This document shows, one piece after another, positions 32,910-45,630 of a stretch of 64,000 nt of DNA. The notes beneath the pieces were generated by a model. It did no database searches. It had not been told where the DNA came from and saw only the letters and a program-made list of their open reading frames with translations. Made by a program: the position numbers and the translations under genes. Source of the DNA: Chromatiaceae bacterium (GTDB taxonomy: Bacteria; Pseudomonadota; Gammaproteobacteria; Chromatiales; Chromatiaceae); assembly GCA_019356535.1 (NCBI GenBank), contig CP037918.1, positions 1,054,001-1,118,000 of the forward strand. Direction: 5' to 3'. The stretch's first letter is position 1; every line of letters starts with the position of its first letter.

Positions 32910-33551
32910 ATGCGACTGATTCTTCTGGGCGCCCCCGGTGCCGGCAAGGGCACTGTTGCCAAGATGCTGACCGCGATCGACGGTTCGGTCCAGATCTCCA
33001 CCGGCGACATCCTGCGTGCCGCGGTCAAGGAGGGCAGCGAGCTGGGCAAGAAGGCCGAGTCGTACATGAAGGCCGGCGAACTGGTGCCCGACGAGCTCAT
33101 CATGGACATCATGGGCGAGCGCCTGCTGGAAGACGATTGCAAGGCCGGTTTCCTGCTCGACGGTTTCCCGCGCACTATCCCGCAGGCCGAGGCGCTCAAG
33201 GAGCTGTTGGCGAAGCTGGGTATCGAGCTGCAGGCCGCTGTCAACCTGAACGTGCCGCGCGAGGTCATCCTCGACCGTCTGACCACCCGCCGCACCTGCG
33301 AGGACTGTGGTGCCATCTACAATGTCAAGAGCAATCCGCCCAAGGTCGAGGGCGTGTGCGACAAGTGTGGCGGCAAGGTGGTGCAGCGCGACGACGAGAC
33401 CGAAGAGGCCATCTCCAAGCGGCTGGACGTGTTCAACGAGCAGACCGCTCCGCTGGTCGGTTTCTACGAGAAAGAGGGCCTGCTGCTGGATGTGAACGCC
33501 ACCTCCAGCGACGCGGTGGTCGCGGCCATCCGCAAGCACGTTGGTGTCTGA
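32910..33551 (+). CDS. adk: Adenylate kinase, zinc-LID type
   Basis: Interconverts ATP + AMP and 2 ADP. 213 aa: P-loop GAPGAGKGT, AMP-binding ISTGDILRA and [22 protein letters not shown]. The LID carries four cysteines (CEDC and CDKC), the structural zinc site found in many bacterial and sulfate-reducer kinases. ATG 32910 has an AAGGAG ribosome site. A second kinase without the zinc site follows 165 bp later, so the cell has two AMP-recycling enzymes. AAGGAG start and intrinsic terminator after it suggest a separate transcript. Confidence 0.93.
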   Translation: MRLILLGAPGAGKGTVAKMLTAIDGSVQISTGDILRAAVKEGSELGKKAESYMKAGELVPDELIMDIMGERLLEDDCKAGFLLDGFPRTIPQAEALKELLAKLGIELQAAVNLNVPREVILDRLTTRRTCEDCGAIYNVKSNPPKVEGVCDKCGGKVVQRDDETEEAISKRLDVFNEQTAPLVGFYEKEGLLLDVNATSSDAVVAAIRKHVGV

Positions 33552-33574
33552 AGGCGATTGATCGACGCCCCGGC

Positions 33575-33601
33575 AAAGCCCGGCTTCGGTCGGGTTTTTT
33601 T
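33575..33601 (+). terminator. Intrinsic terminator between the two adenylate kinase genes
   Basis: AAAGCCCG, GCTTCGGT loop, CGGG then seven Ts. It isolates the zinc-type kinase transcript from the second kinase. Confidence 0.75.
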
Positions 33602-33625
33602 CGTGTGCGGGCCAGGCGCCGATAA

Positions 33626-36010
<2,385 letters not shown>

Positions 36011-36321
36011 GTCGTCGGAAACGGAAGGAACAGTTCTGATCGACCACGAAGGGCACGAAGAACACGAGGGAGTGGGGGCGCATCCTTGACCGGATCCATA
36101 CCGGGACCGGTTCATCGGGCCGTGGCCCGATCCTTGGGGATAGCGGGATACCCCCTGTGGTTTGCAGGTCGGGATTCATGCCGACGGGCCGCTTTGCGAA
36201 ACAGTCTGATCGGTGAGGGAGGTGGAGACGCTCCCCTGCTGAACGGCTTGCGTCCGCAAGCGCCTTTGTGTTTTTTGTGCTCTTCGTGGTTTCCCTTTAC
36301 CGCCCCTGAACCTGAATCGCC
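36011..36321. other. Intergenic region between guaB and guaA
   Basis: 311 bp. Almost all of it is a segment bounded by imperfect inverted repeats (36043-36290). No gene is supported. Confidence 0.5.
36043..36290. repeat. 248-bp segment bounded by 27-bp imperfect inverted repeats
   Basis: The left end (36043-36069) starts ACCACGAAGGGCACGAAG; the reverse complement of the right end (36264-36290) starts ACCACGAAGAGCACAAAA. They match at 22 of 27 positions. A family-B unit (GTCGGGATTCATGCCGAC, 36168-36185) lies inside. The ACCACGAAG-type end is a common dispersed repeat in Gammaproteobacteria. It has no transposase; it could be a MITE or two independent insertions in opposite orientation. Confidence 0.65.
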
Positions 36322-38389
<2,068 letters not shown>

Positions 38390-38393
38390 ATTC

Positions 38394-39341
38394 ATGAAGT
38401 CACTGTTCAAACTGGTCCTGTTGTTGCCCGTGTTGGCCTGGGCGGCCACCCGATATGCCCCGGTCGATGTGGACATGCAGGTCAGGCAGGTCGGGCCGCA
38501 CAGCTACTATGTACAGGGGGCGGCTGGTGCGGCGACCGAGAACAAGGGTTTCATCTCCAACGCTGGTTTCGTGGTCACCGATGCCGGCGTGGTGGTGATC
38601 GACACCCTGGGCTCGCCCTCGCTGGCCGAGAAGTTGCGCGGCCTGATCGCCGGCATCACCGACCAGCCGGTCGTGAAGGTGATCCTTACCCACTACCACG
38701 CTGATCACATCTATGGTCTGCAGGTGTTCAAGGATGAGGGTGCCGAGATCATTGCGCCACAGGGGGCGCTCGAATACCTGGATTCGGACGCGGCAGTGAA
38801 CCGTCTTGAGGAGCGCCGGGTCTCGCTGTTTCCCTGGGTGGATGAGGATACCCGCCTGGTGTCGCCGGATCGTATCGTGGACGGGGTGGAGCAGTTCGAA
38901 CTGGGGGGTGTGGGGTTTCGCCTGAATTATCTCGGCAAGGCACATTCCGATGGTGACGTGTCGGTGTTCGTCACCCCCGACCGCGTGCTGTATTCCGGTG
39001 ACATCATCTTCGAAGGGCGTGTGCCCTTCGTTGGCGATGCCGATACCAAGCACTGGCTGGATACCCTGGAAGGATTCGAGAGCAAGGGGATCACCGCGCT
39101 GGTGCCAGGGCACGGTCCCGCGGCACGCGACCCCGCCGGCGCCATCACTTTGACCCGGCATTACTTGCAGCGCCTGCGCGAGGTGATGGGCGCGGCAGTC
39201 GAGGAGATGGAAGACTTCAAGACCGCCTTCGAATCTGCCGACTGGTCGGAATTCTCGCAACTGCCGGCCTTCGAGGCGGCGCATCGCATCAACGCTTACA
39301 ACGTCTACCTGTCGATGGAGGCGGAATCGCTGGCGGAGTAG
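38394..39341 (+). CDS. Exported metallo-beta-lactamase-fold hydrolase, SoxH-like
   Basis: 315 aa with a signal peptide (KSLFKLVLLLPVLAWAA), so periplasmic. The metal site is LTHYHADHIYGL (HxHxDH) with later ligands GKAHSDGD and VPGHGPAARDP. It resembles the SoxH / quinoprotein-associated zinc hydrolases of sulfur and methylotrophic bacteria rather than a beta-lactamase, because of the DTLGSPSLAEKLRGLIAGI lead-in and the C-terminal AYNVYLSMEAESLAE helix. True substrate unknown. It is four bases after tadA, probably cotranscribed. Confidence 0.85.
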   Translation: MKSLFKLVLLLPVLAWAATRYAPVDVDMQVRQVGPHSYYVQGAAGAATENKGFISNAGFVVTDAGVVVIDTLGSPSLAEKLRGLIAGITDQPVVKVILTHYHADHIYGLQVFKDEGAEIIAPQGALEYLDSDAAVNRLEERRVSLFPWVDEDTRLVSPDRIVDGVEQFELGGVGFRLNYLGKAHSDGDVSVFVTPDRVLYSGDIIFEGRVPFVGDADTKHWLDTLEGFESKGITALVPGHGPAARDPAGAITLTRHYLQRLREVMGAAVEEMEDFKTAFESADWSEFSQLPAFEAAHRINAYNVYLSMEAESLAE

Positions 39342-39346
39342 CTTTT

Positions 39347-39443
39347 CTCCCTCCCGGCCCCCCGCGAGCGGGGGAGGGGTGAACCTTATAGGCAGTTGGA
39401 GAAAAGTGCTCCCTCCTCGTGTGCGGGGAGGGTCAGTGAGGGG
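39347..39443. repeat. Family-A repeat pair
   Basis: CTCCCTCCC-GGCCCCCCGCGAG-CGGGGGAGGGG and, 20 bp on, CTCCCTCCTCGTGTGCGGGGAGGG. Same layout as the pair after adk at 34367. Confidence 0.65.
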
Positions 39444-39642
39444 ATGCCCAAGCATTGCCCGGAGTAGACACTTTCGCCATCCCGAGCGGCCTCTACCCTC
39501 TAGTCATCCCGACCGCAGCCGAAGGCGGGGCGGAGAGATATTCCGCCTCCTTCGGGTGCTGCGCGCGACCAATGGCTGCGCCGTTGCCGAACTGCCATTC
39601 TGGAACGTCGTTGCTTCGAACCCAACCGGGGGCGAGGGCATG

Positions 39643-39668
39643 AAAAAGCCCGGCACATTGGCCGGGCT
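39643..39668 (-). terminator. Intrinsic terminator of tRNA-Asn
   Basis: Read on the minus strand: AGCCCGGC, CAATGT loop, GCCGGGCT, then TTTTT. It lies eight bases past the tRNA 3' end. Confidence 0.88.
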
Positions 39669-39675
39669 CTGTGTA

Positions 39676-39750
39676 TGGCTCCCCCGGTTGGATTCGAACC
39701 AACGACCAACGGATTAACAGTCCGCTGCGCTACCGCTGCGCCACAGGGGA
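39676..39750 (-). tRNA. tRNA-Asn (anticodon GUU)
   Basis: 75 nt including encoded CCA. Acceptor TCCCCTG pairs with CGGGGGA. The anticodon loop CTGTTAA gives GUU. The T-loop is GGTTCGAATCC. A strong promoter lies upstream and a terminator downstream on the same strand. Confidence 0.96.
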
Positions 39751-39767
39751 GTGGCTTGAGGCCGCGA

Positions 39768-39796
39768 ATATTACTGAGCAGCAGGAGGGTGGTCAA
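39768..39796 (-). promoter_or_regulatory. Sigma-70 promoter for tRNA-Asn
   Basis: On the minus strand TTGACC, 17 bp, TAATAT. The start site would be about 8-10 bp before the mature tRNA. The divergent aroA begins 89 bp away on the other side. Confidence 0.85.
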
Positions 39797-39884
39797 CCCC
39801 CCTTTGTCACTGGGCTGGCTTGTAATTGCTATGGGCAGGCGCTAGCCTTTGCTGCCTTCCGTGATCCAGCAGGGCCTAGAGAGC

Positions 39885-41198
39885 GTGTCTTCCATTCAGT
39901 TCAGGGTGCAGCCCGGTGGTCGTCTGTGCGGCGATGTCCGCGTGCCTGGCGACAAGTCCATTTCTCACCGTTCCATCATGCTCGGTTCGCTGGCCGAGGG
40001 CACGACGCGGGTGCAGGGTTTTCTCGAGGGAGAGGATGCGCTGGCCACGCTGAACGCCTTTCGTGCCATGGGAGTCGAGATCGAGGGTCCCGAGGACGGT
40101 CGGGTGACCATTCATGGCGTGGGCATGCATGGCCTGCGCCCCCCGGAGGCGCCGCTGGACCTGGGCAACTCGGGCACCTCGATGCGCCTGCTGGCCGGCC
40201 TGCTGGCGGGGCAGGGCTTCGAGGTCAGGCTGATCGGCGATGCCTCCCTGTCGCGCCGCCCCATGAAGCGGGTCACCGAGCCGCTGGCGCACATGGGGGC
40301 CGAGATCAACACCACCCCGAAAGGCACTGCACCATTGGTGATCCGGCCGGTAGACGGGTTGCGCGGCGTCGACTACGACATGCCGGTGGCCAGCGCCCAG
40401 GTGAAGTCCTGCCTGCTGCTGGCCGGATTGTATGCCGAGGGCGAGACCTGGGTGACCGAGCCCGCACCTACGCGCGACCACACCGAGCGCATGCTTCAAG
40501 GCTTCGGCTACGAGGTGATGATCGACGGACCGCGGCGCGGGGTGCGTGGCGGTGGTCGTCTGCTCGCCTGCGACATCGACGTGCCCTCGGACATCTCCTC
40601 GGCGGCCTTCTTCCTGGTGGGGGCGAGCATCGCCGAGGGGTCGGACTTGACCCTGCGCCATGTCGGCATGAACCCGACGCGCGACGGGGTGATTCACATC
40701 CTGCGCGCCATGGGGGCGGACATCACGGTGAGCAACGAACGCGTGGTCGGTGGCGAGCCGGTGGCCGATCTGCGGGTGCGCAGTGCCCCGTTGAAGGGGA
40801 TCCGCATCGACGAGGCGCTGGTGCCGCTGGCGATCGACGAGTTTCCCGCGCTGTTCGTGGCCGCGGCCTGCGCCGAGGGTGAGACAGTGCTCACCGGTGC
40901 CGAGGAGCTGCGGGTCAAGGAGTCCGACCGCATCCAGGTGATGGCGGACGGTCTGCAGGCACTGGGGGTGGATGCCCGGCCCACGCCTGATGGCATCGTG
41001 ATCCGCGGCGGACGCATTGGTGGCGGCCGGGTGAACAGCCATGGTGATCACCGCATCGCCATGGCGTTTGCCATGGCCGCATTGCGCGCCGACGGTGAGA
41101 TCCTGATCGACGACTGCGCCAACGTGAACACTTCTTTCCCCGGCTTTGTCGAGCTGGCACGGGGGGTTGGTCTGGCCATCGAGGTGAACGGTGACTGA
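39885..41198 (+). CDS. aroA: 3-phosphoshikimate 1-carboxyvinyltransferase (EPSP synthase)
   Basis: Sixth step of the shikimate pathway. 437 aa from GTG 39885 ([20 protein letters not shown]). Motifs: [80 protein letters not shown] and [19 protein letters not shown]. The GTG is chosen over upstream codons because homologues start a few residues before FRVxPGG. It overlaps cmk by eight bases. The sequence around LGNSGTSMR has the sensitive class I-like form, though the N-terminus resembles class II enzymes; class not settled here. Confidence 0.95.
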   Translation: MSSIQFRVQPGGRLCGDVRVPGDKSISHRSIMLGSLAEGTTRVQGFLEGEDALATLNAFRAMGVEIEGPEDGRVTIHGVGMHGLRPPEAPLDLGNSGTSMRLLAGLLAGQGFEVRLIGDASLSRRPMKRVTEPLAHMGAEINTTPKGTAPLVIRPVDGLRGVDYDMPVASAQVKSCLLLAGLYAEGETWVTEPAPTRDHTERMLQGFGYEVMIDGPRRGVRGGGRLLACDIDVPSDISSAAFFLVGASIAEGSDLTLRHVGMNPTRDGVIHILRAMGADITVSNERVVGGEPVADLRVRSAPLKGIRIDEALVPLAIDEFPALFVAAACAEGETVLTGAEELRVKESDRIQVMADGLQALGVDARPTPDGIVIRGGRIGGGRVNSHGDHRIAMAFAMAALRADGEILIDDCANVNTSFPGFVELARGVGLAIEVNGD

Positions 41199-41865
41199 GT
41201 CGGTGCCAGTGATCACGATCGACGGCCCCAGTGGCTCGGGCAAGGGTACTGTTTCAGCGCGCCTGGCGGAGGCCTTGGGCTGGCACGTACTGGATTCGGG
41301 CGCGCTTTATCGCCTGACCGGTCTGGCGGTCGCAAGGGCAGGGATTGGCTTTGAAAATCCGCAAAAGGCCGCGGAAATCGCAGCCAGCCTCGATGCTCGC
41401 TTCGAGCAGGGGCAGGTCTTTCTCGATGGCGAGGATGTGACCCTGGCGATCCGCTCGGAGACTGCCGGCAACAATGCCTCCAAGGTGGCTGCCATGCCCG
41501 AGGTACGCGCGGCCCTGCTCGACTGGCAGCGGCGTGCGGCGCGTCCGCCCGGGCTGGTGGCCGACGGGCGCGACATGGGCACCACGGTGTTCCCCGACGC
41601 GCCGCTCAAGGTGTTTCTTGATGCCAGCGCCGAGGAGCGTGCGAGAAGGCGTTATAAGCAGTTGAAGGAAAAGGGTATATCGTCTAACATTGATAGTCTC
41701 GCCGCCGAGATTCGCGAGCGCGACGAGCGCGATCGCAATCGCGCCGTGTCGCCACTGGTCCCGGCGCCGGGGGCGCTGGTCATCGATTCGACCGGCATGA
41801 CCATCGACGCGGTGGTCGAACGTATCCTGCAGGCGGCGCGTGAGGCGTTTCCGTCGGTGGATTGA
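41191..41865 (+). CDS. cmk: Cytidylate kinase
   Basis: Phosphorylates CMP and dCMP. 224 aa. P-loop [20 protein letters not shown], then [51 protein letters not shown] and [14 protein letters not shown] start within the aroA end. Standard aroA-cmk-rpsA arrangement. Confidence 0.97.
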   Translation: MTESVPVITIDGPSGSGKGTVSARLAEALGWHVLDSGALYRLTGLAVARAGIGFENPQKAAEIAASLDARFEQGQVFLDGEDVTLAIRSETAGNNASKVAAMPEVRAALLDWQRRAARPPGLVADGRDMGTTVFPDAPLKVFLDASAEERARRRYKQLKEKGISSNIDSLAAEIRERDERDRNRAVSPLVPAPGALVIDSTGMTIDAVVERILQAAREAFPSVD

Positions 41866-42016
41866 GCAGGTCCCGGTTCGCCGGGGCTGTTTCGTTATGG
41901 GCGTCCCGCAAGGGACATTGGGGGCAGGTCGTGTGGCCTGCGTTCGTTCAACTTCAACCAGTGCCGGAGCCTCGGCTGCGGCGAATTTGGCCCGAACGGG
42001 CCTTGGGTAACTCAAC

Positions 42017-43693
42017 ATGTCTGAAAGTTTTGCCGAGCTCTTCGAAGAGAGCCTCAACAGCACCAACCTCCAGCCCGGTGGCATCGTCATCGGCACCGTG
42101 GTCGCCATCGACGGCGACGAAGTGATCGTCAACGCTGGCCTCAAGTCCGAGGGGCGAATCCCGATCAGCCAGTTCACCGACAAGGACGGCAACGTCGAGG
42201 TCAAGCCGGGCGATCAGGTCGAAGTGGCTCTCGAGGCCGTGGAGGATGGTTTCGGCGCGACGCGCCTGTCGCGCGAGAAGGCCAAGCGCCACTATGCGTG
42301 GCGGAAGCTCGAGAAGGCTTTCGAAAACGACGAGATCGTGGTCGGGCGCATCAACGGCAAGGTCAAGGGCGGCTTCACCGTCGAACTGGACGAGATCCGC
42401 GCCTTCCTGCCCGGCTCGCTGGTCGATGTGCGCCCGGTGCGTGACACCGCCTACCTCGAGGGCAAGGACCTCGAGTTCAAGGTCATCAAGCTGGACCAGA
42501 AGCGCAACAACGTGGTGGTCTCGCGCCGCGCCGTGGTCGAGAAGGAATACAGCGAAGAGCGCGAGAAACTGCTCGCCAACCTGGCAGAGGGGCAGGTGGT
42601 CAAGGGTGTGGTCAAGAACCTCACCGACTACGGCGCCTTCGTGGACCTGGGTGGCATCGATGGCCTGCTGCACATCACCGACATGGCCTGGAAGCGGGTC
42701 AAGCACCCCTCCGAGGTGGTCGAGATCGGTGACGAAATCGAGGTCAAGGTGCTCAAGTTCGACCGCGAGAAAATGCGCGTCTCGCTGGGCCTGAAGCAAC
42801 TGGGCGAAGACCCCTGGGTCAACATCACCCGCCGTTATCCGGAGGGTACCCGTCTGTTCGGCAAGGTCACCAACATCGCCGACTACGGCGCCTTCGTCGA
42901 GATCGAAGACGGTGTCGAGGGTCTGGTGCACGTCTCCGAGATGGACTGGACCAACAAGAACGTCCACCCCAGCAAGGTGGTCACCTTGGGCCAGGAAGTC
43001 GAAGTGGTGGTGCTCGACATCGACGAGGAGCGTCGCCGCATCTCGCTGGGCATGAAGCAGTGCCAGCCCAACCCTTGGGAAGAGTTCGGCGAGCGCTACA
43101 AGAAGGGCGATCATGTCACCGGCGTCATCAAGTCGATCACCGATTTCGGCATCTTCATCGGCCTGGACGGCGGTATCGATGGCCTGGTGCACCTGTCCGA
43201 CATCTCCTGGGACGACACCGGCGAGGACGAGATTCGCAACTACAAAAAGGGCCAGGAGATCGAAACCGTTGTGCTGGCGGTCGATCCCGAGCGCGAGCGT
43301 ATCTCCCTGGGCATCAAGCAGCTCGACAAGGATCCCTTCTCCACCTGGCTGGCTACCCACGACAAGGGTGCCATCGTCAAGGGTATCGTGCGCGAGGTCG
43401 ATGCCAAGGGTGCCATCGTCGAACTGGACGAGGGCGTGGAAGGCTACATCCGGGCCTCCGACCTGTCGCGTGACCGCGTCGAGGATGCGCGCAGTGTGCT
43501 GAAGGAAGGTGACGAGATCGAGGCCAAGTTCATGGGGGTCGATCGTCGTAACCGCAGCATCAGTCTGTCGATCAAGGCCAAGGACTACGAAGAGGAAAAG
43601 GCGGTCATCTCGCAGTACAACAGCGATGCGAGCTCGGCCGGCAAGACCTCCATGGCCGATCTGCTCAAGGAGCAGCTCGACGCCGACAAGTAA
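42017..43693 (+). CDS. rpsA: 30S ribosomal protein S1
   Basis: Binds mRNA leaders for translation initiation. 558 aa with six S1 (OB-fold) repeats, e.g. [80 protein letters not shown] and [20 protein letters not shown]. The ATG lacks a good Shine-Dalgarno (TTGGGTAACTCAAC), as is usual for rpsA, whose product represses its own leader. 151 bp separate it from cmk. Confidence 0.98.
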   Translation: MSESFAELFEESLNSTNLQPGGIVIGTVVAIDGDEVIVNAGLKSEGRIPISQFTDKDGNVEVKPGDQVEVALEAVEDGFGATRLSREKAKRHYAWRKLEKAFENDEIVVGRINGKVKGGFTVELDEIRAFLPGSLVDVRPVRDTAYLEGKDLEFKVIKLDQKRNNVVVSRRAVVEKEYSEEREKLLANLAEGQVVKGVVKNLTDYGAFVDLGGIDGLLHITDMAWKRVKHPSEVVEIGDEIEVKVLKFDREKMRVSLGLKQLGEDPWVNITRRYPEGTRLFGKVTNIADYGAFVEIEDGVEGLVHVSEMDWTNKNVHPSKVVTLGQEVEVVVLDIDEERRRISLGMKQCQPNPWEEFGERYKKGDHVTGVIKSITDFGIFIGLDGGIDGLVHLSDISWDDTGEDEIRNYKKGQEIETVVLAVDPERERISLGIKQLDKDPFSTWLATHDKGAIVKGIVREVDAKGAIVELDEGVEGYIRASDLSRDRVEDARSVLKEGDEIEAKFMGVDRRNRSISLSIKAKDYEEEKAVISQYNSDASSAGKTSMADLLKEQLDADK

Positions 43694-43712
43694 GGAATAG
43701 CCTGGGCTGCAT

Positions 43713-43740
43713 TGGCGGGGCAGCATGTGCTGCCCCGCCA
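43713..43740. promoter_or_regulatory. Perfect 13-bp-arm hairpin between rpsA and ihfB
   Basis: TGGCGGGGCAGCA and TGCTGCCCCGCCA flank a two-base centre, 20 bp after the rpsA stop and 19 bp before the ihfB ATG. No T-run follows, so it is more likely a stabilising 3' hairpin, attenuator or processing site than a full terminator. Confidence 0.65.
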
Positions 43741-43759
43741 CATCATCGGGAAACACCTA

Positions 43760-44068
43760 ATGACCAAGTCGGAATTGATCGAAGTCATTGCCAGGGAGCA
43801 GAGCCATCTGGCGTACAAGGATGTCGAACTGGCGGTCAAGTGCATGATCGAACAGATGAGTCAGGCGCTGGCCACGGGTAACCGGATCGAGATCCGGGGA
43901 TTCGGCAGCTTCTCCCTGCACTACCGGCCGCCGCGCATCGGGCGCAATCCCAAGACCGGCGAGGCGGTGCAACTGGCAGGCAAGTACGTGCCACACTTCA
44001 AGCCCGGCAAGGAACTGCGCGAGCGGGTCAACAAGAACTACCGGCCGCCACAGGAAGAGGCAACCTGA
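43760..44068 (+). CDS. ihfB: Integration host factor beta subunit
   Basis: DNA-bending protein, partner of IhfA. 102 aa from ATG 43760 ([20 protein letters not shown]). Signature [20 protein letters not shown] followed by [15 protein letters not shown]. The frame is open upstream through the hairpin, which argues for the downstream ATG. Follows rpsA as in E. coli. Confidence 0.97.
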   Translation: MTKSELIEVIAREQSHLAYKDVELAVKCMIEQMSQALATGNRIEIRGFGSFSLHYRPPRIGRNPKTGEAVQLAGKYVPHFKPGKELRERVNKNYRPPQEEAT

Positions 44069-44084
44069 AGAGTCCTGGGTGGAT

Positions 44085-44118
44085 ACACGAAAACCGGCGT
44101 CAGCCGGTTTTTTCGTGT
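44085..44118 (+). terminator. Intrinsic terminator after ihfB
   Basis: AACCGGC-GTCA-GCCGGTT then TTTT, extended by ACACGAAA / TTTCGTGT, so it could work in both directions. Confidence 0.85.
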
Positions 44119-44178
44119 TAGGGGGAAGGCAGGATTCCCTGTTCTCTTCCCTCTGGTGAAATGACAGGGAAACTGGGT

Positions 44179-44349
44179 TCAGTTGCTGAGCCCCAGGGCG
44201 AGCAGGTAGGCGAGGGTGGCCAGTGCGAACAGCAGTAGTTCGCCGAAGGAGTTTCTCAGCCGTCGCCCGCCCTGGGCGTCGAATCGCATCAGATCGGGAA
44301 CCAGGTCGCGGACCTGGTCGTGCATGACATAGCGACTATCGAATTTCAT
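44179..44349 (-). CDS. Small single-span membrane protein
   Basis: 56 aa from ATG 44349 (MKFDSRYVMHDQVRDLVPDL). The C-terminal 20 residues are hydrophobic (GELLLFALATLAYLLALGL), after a basic RRLRNSFG stop-transfer. Ribosome site GGAGGAC eight bases upstream. Unknown family; it lies downstream of the CPBP protease gene on the same strand. Confidence 0.6.
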   Translation of the reverse strand: MKFDSRYVMHDQVRDLVPDLMRFDAQGGRRLRNSFGELLLFALATLAYLLALGLSN

Positions 44350-44457
44350 GGCGTCCTCCACAGTCGTTCTTGGTTTGTTCTCCAAAATGCTAGCACATGG
44401 AGAGAACAAGGCAAGAACGTTGTGCGAAACCGGAGTCGCCGGTGTTCGGGCTGAGGA

Positions 44458-45336
44458 TCATGTCCGGCTAGTGGTATGTGTACGCCTTGCATAGAGCAGA
44501 ACGCTTCCCAGCAACACCCCGCTGGCCAGCCAGCCGGTGATGTTGTCGTAGTCGCCAATCAGGCTGATCCAGGGTGACTGATGGTCGGTGTTGGTCAGGC
44601 GCTTGGCGATGCGGATCACCATCACCCAGCCGGCGTGGGCGCCGATGGCAAACCAGATGGCGCCGGTGCGTTCGCGGGTCAGGCTGAGGAAGACCCCGGC
44701 GATGACCAGAGTGGCGAAGCTGTCGGCGTACTCAGCAAACTGCTCAAGGTTGGCCAGGCCGCCGCCGAGCATGCCCAGGGCGCTGGTGATAGTCAGTGGG
44801 GTGTCCGGGGGCAGGGGGGTGGGGCGGATGAAATGCACCACTGCGTAGAACAGGCCGATGGCCAGGGCGGTAGGCCACAAGCCCTGTGACCGGCGCATGC
44901 CGCCCTGCAAGGCGCCGCGAAAGAAGAATTCCTCGATCAGGCCGACGGCCAGGCCGGAACCCAGGCCAGCGAGCGCCGCCGAGAACAGGCTGCCTGCCGA
45001 AAGTGCCCCGGGTGGCAGGTAGCGCACCCCGATGACCATCAGCAGCCCAAGTACGGCCCCGAGCATGCTCAGTCCCCAGAGCAGTCCCTGGCCCAGTGGG
45101 CGGCGCCAGCCTTCCGGGCCGGTGGCCAGCCCCAGGGTCTGGCGGTCGCGCAAATCCAATGCGCGCATGAGCAGCGGCAGGCCCAGAAGCATCAGCAGCA
45201 TGCCGAAGCGGTACAGGGCGCGGTCGGGCGTGGCGCCGAAGGCGGCATGGAACAGCGGTTGCAGCCAAGGCAGCAGCAGCGCCGAGGCGGTCATGCAGGC
45301 GACCAGGTACAGGACGAAGGCAGTGAAGACGCGCAT
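44458..45336 (-). CDS. CPBP-family intramembrane metalloprotease (CAAX protease-like)
   Basis: 292 aa, about eight membrane helices. Motif 1 is IEEFFFRGALQG (EExxxR), motif 2 FYAVVHFIRP, motif 3 GAHAGWVMV, the expected glutamate/histidine set of the ABI/CPBP family. Role may be in lipid-modified or bacteriocin-type peptide processing, but the substrate cannot be read. The gene is divergent from tRNA-Leu and the small membrane protein gene follows 108 bp downstream. Confidence 0.85.
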   Translation of the reverse strand: MRVFTAFVLYLVACMTASALLLPWLQPLFHAAFGATPDRALYRFGMLLMLLGLPLLMRALDLRDRQTLGLATGPEGWRRPLGQGLLWGLSMLGAVLGLLMVIGVRYLPPGALSAGSLFSAALAGLGSGLAVGLIEEFFFRGALQGGMRRSQGLWPTALAIGLFYAVVHFIRPTPLPPDTPLTITSALGMLGGGLANLEQFAEYADSFATLVIAGVFLSLTRERTGAIWFAIGAHAGWVMVIRIAKRLTNTDHQSPWISLIGDYDNITGWLASGVLLGSVLLYARRTHTTSRT

Positions 45337-45401
45337 GGGAACGGACTATGTCGAGAGGGCAGGTATTGTATACTAGGCGTTTCCCGCGACGAGCGGTTGA
45401 T

Positions 45402-45486
45402 GCGAAAGTGGCGGAACTGGTAGACGCGCTGGATTTAGGTTCCAGTGGGGCAACCCGTGAGAGTTCGAGTCTCTCCTTTCGCACCA
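45402..45486 (+). tRNA. tRNA-Leu (anticodon UAG)
   Basis: 85 nt class II tRNA with encoded CCA. Acceptor GCGAAAG pairs with CTTTCGC. The anticodon region ATTTAGG gives UAG (reads CUN, mainly CUA). A TATACT -10 box is at 45369-45374, without a clear -35. Confidence 0.95.
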
Positions 45487-45513
45487 GGATTCGGGGAAGT
45501 GCCGAGTGACTCC

Positions 45514-45533
45514 GGGCCGCGATCTCGCGGCCC
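45514..45533. promoter_or_regulatory. Perfect hairpin between tRNA-Leu and tig
   Basis: GGGCCGCGA-TC-TCGCGGCCC, followed by another stem CGGGGCG...CGCCCCG (45544-45571). No T-run; either may terminate or process the tRNA-Leu transcript before tig. Confidence 0.5.
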
Positions 45534-45630
45534 GTGGGCTGTTCGGGGCGTCCCCCCCGGGGTTCGCCCCGATCTGGATCACCCGTAATTTGAACCGATA
45601 TGGGCAGTCAGGGCTGCCGGAGAATGTTTC

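Larger units (their letters stand above)
39342..39675. other. Intergenic region between the metallo-hydrolase gene and tRNA-Asn
   Basis: 334 bp with no supported gene. It holds two family-A units (39347-39443), an interrupted inverted repeat around 39517-39560 (CCGAAGG...CCTCCTTCGG), and the tRNA-Asn terminator. Confidence 0.5.

Noticed and set aside
41954-43756. Long open frame opposite rpsA
   Set aside because: Shadow of the six S1 repeats; the repeated look in the antisense protein comes from the repeats in rpsA.
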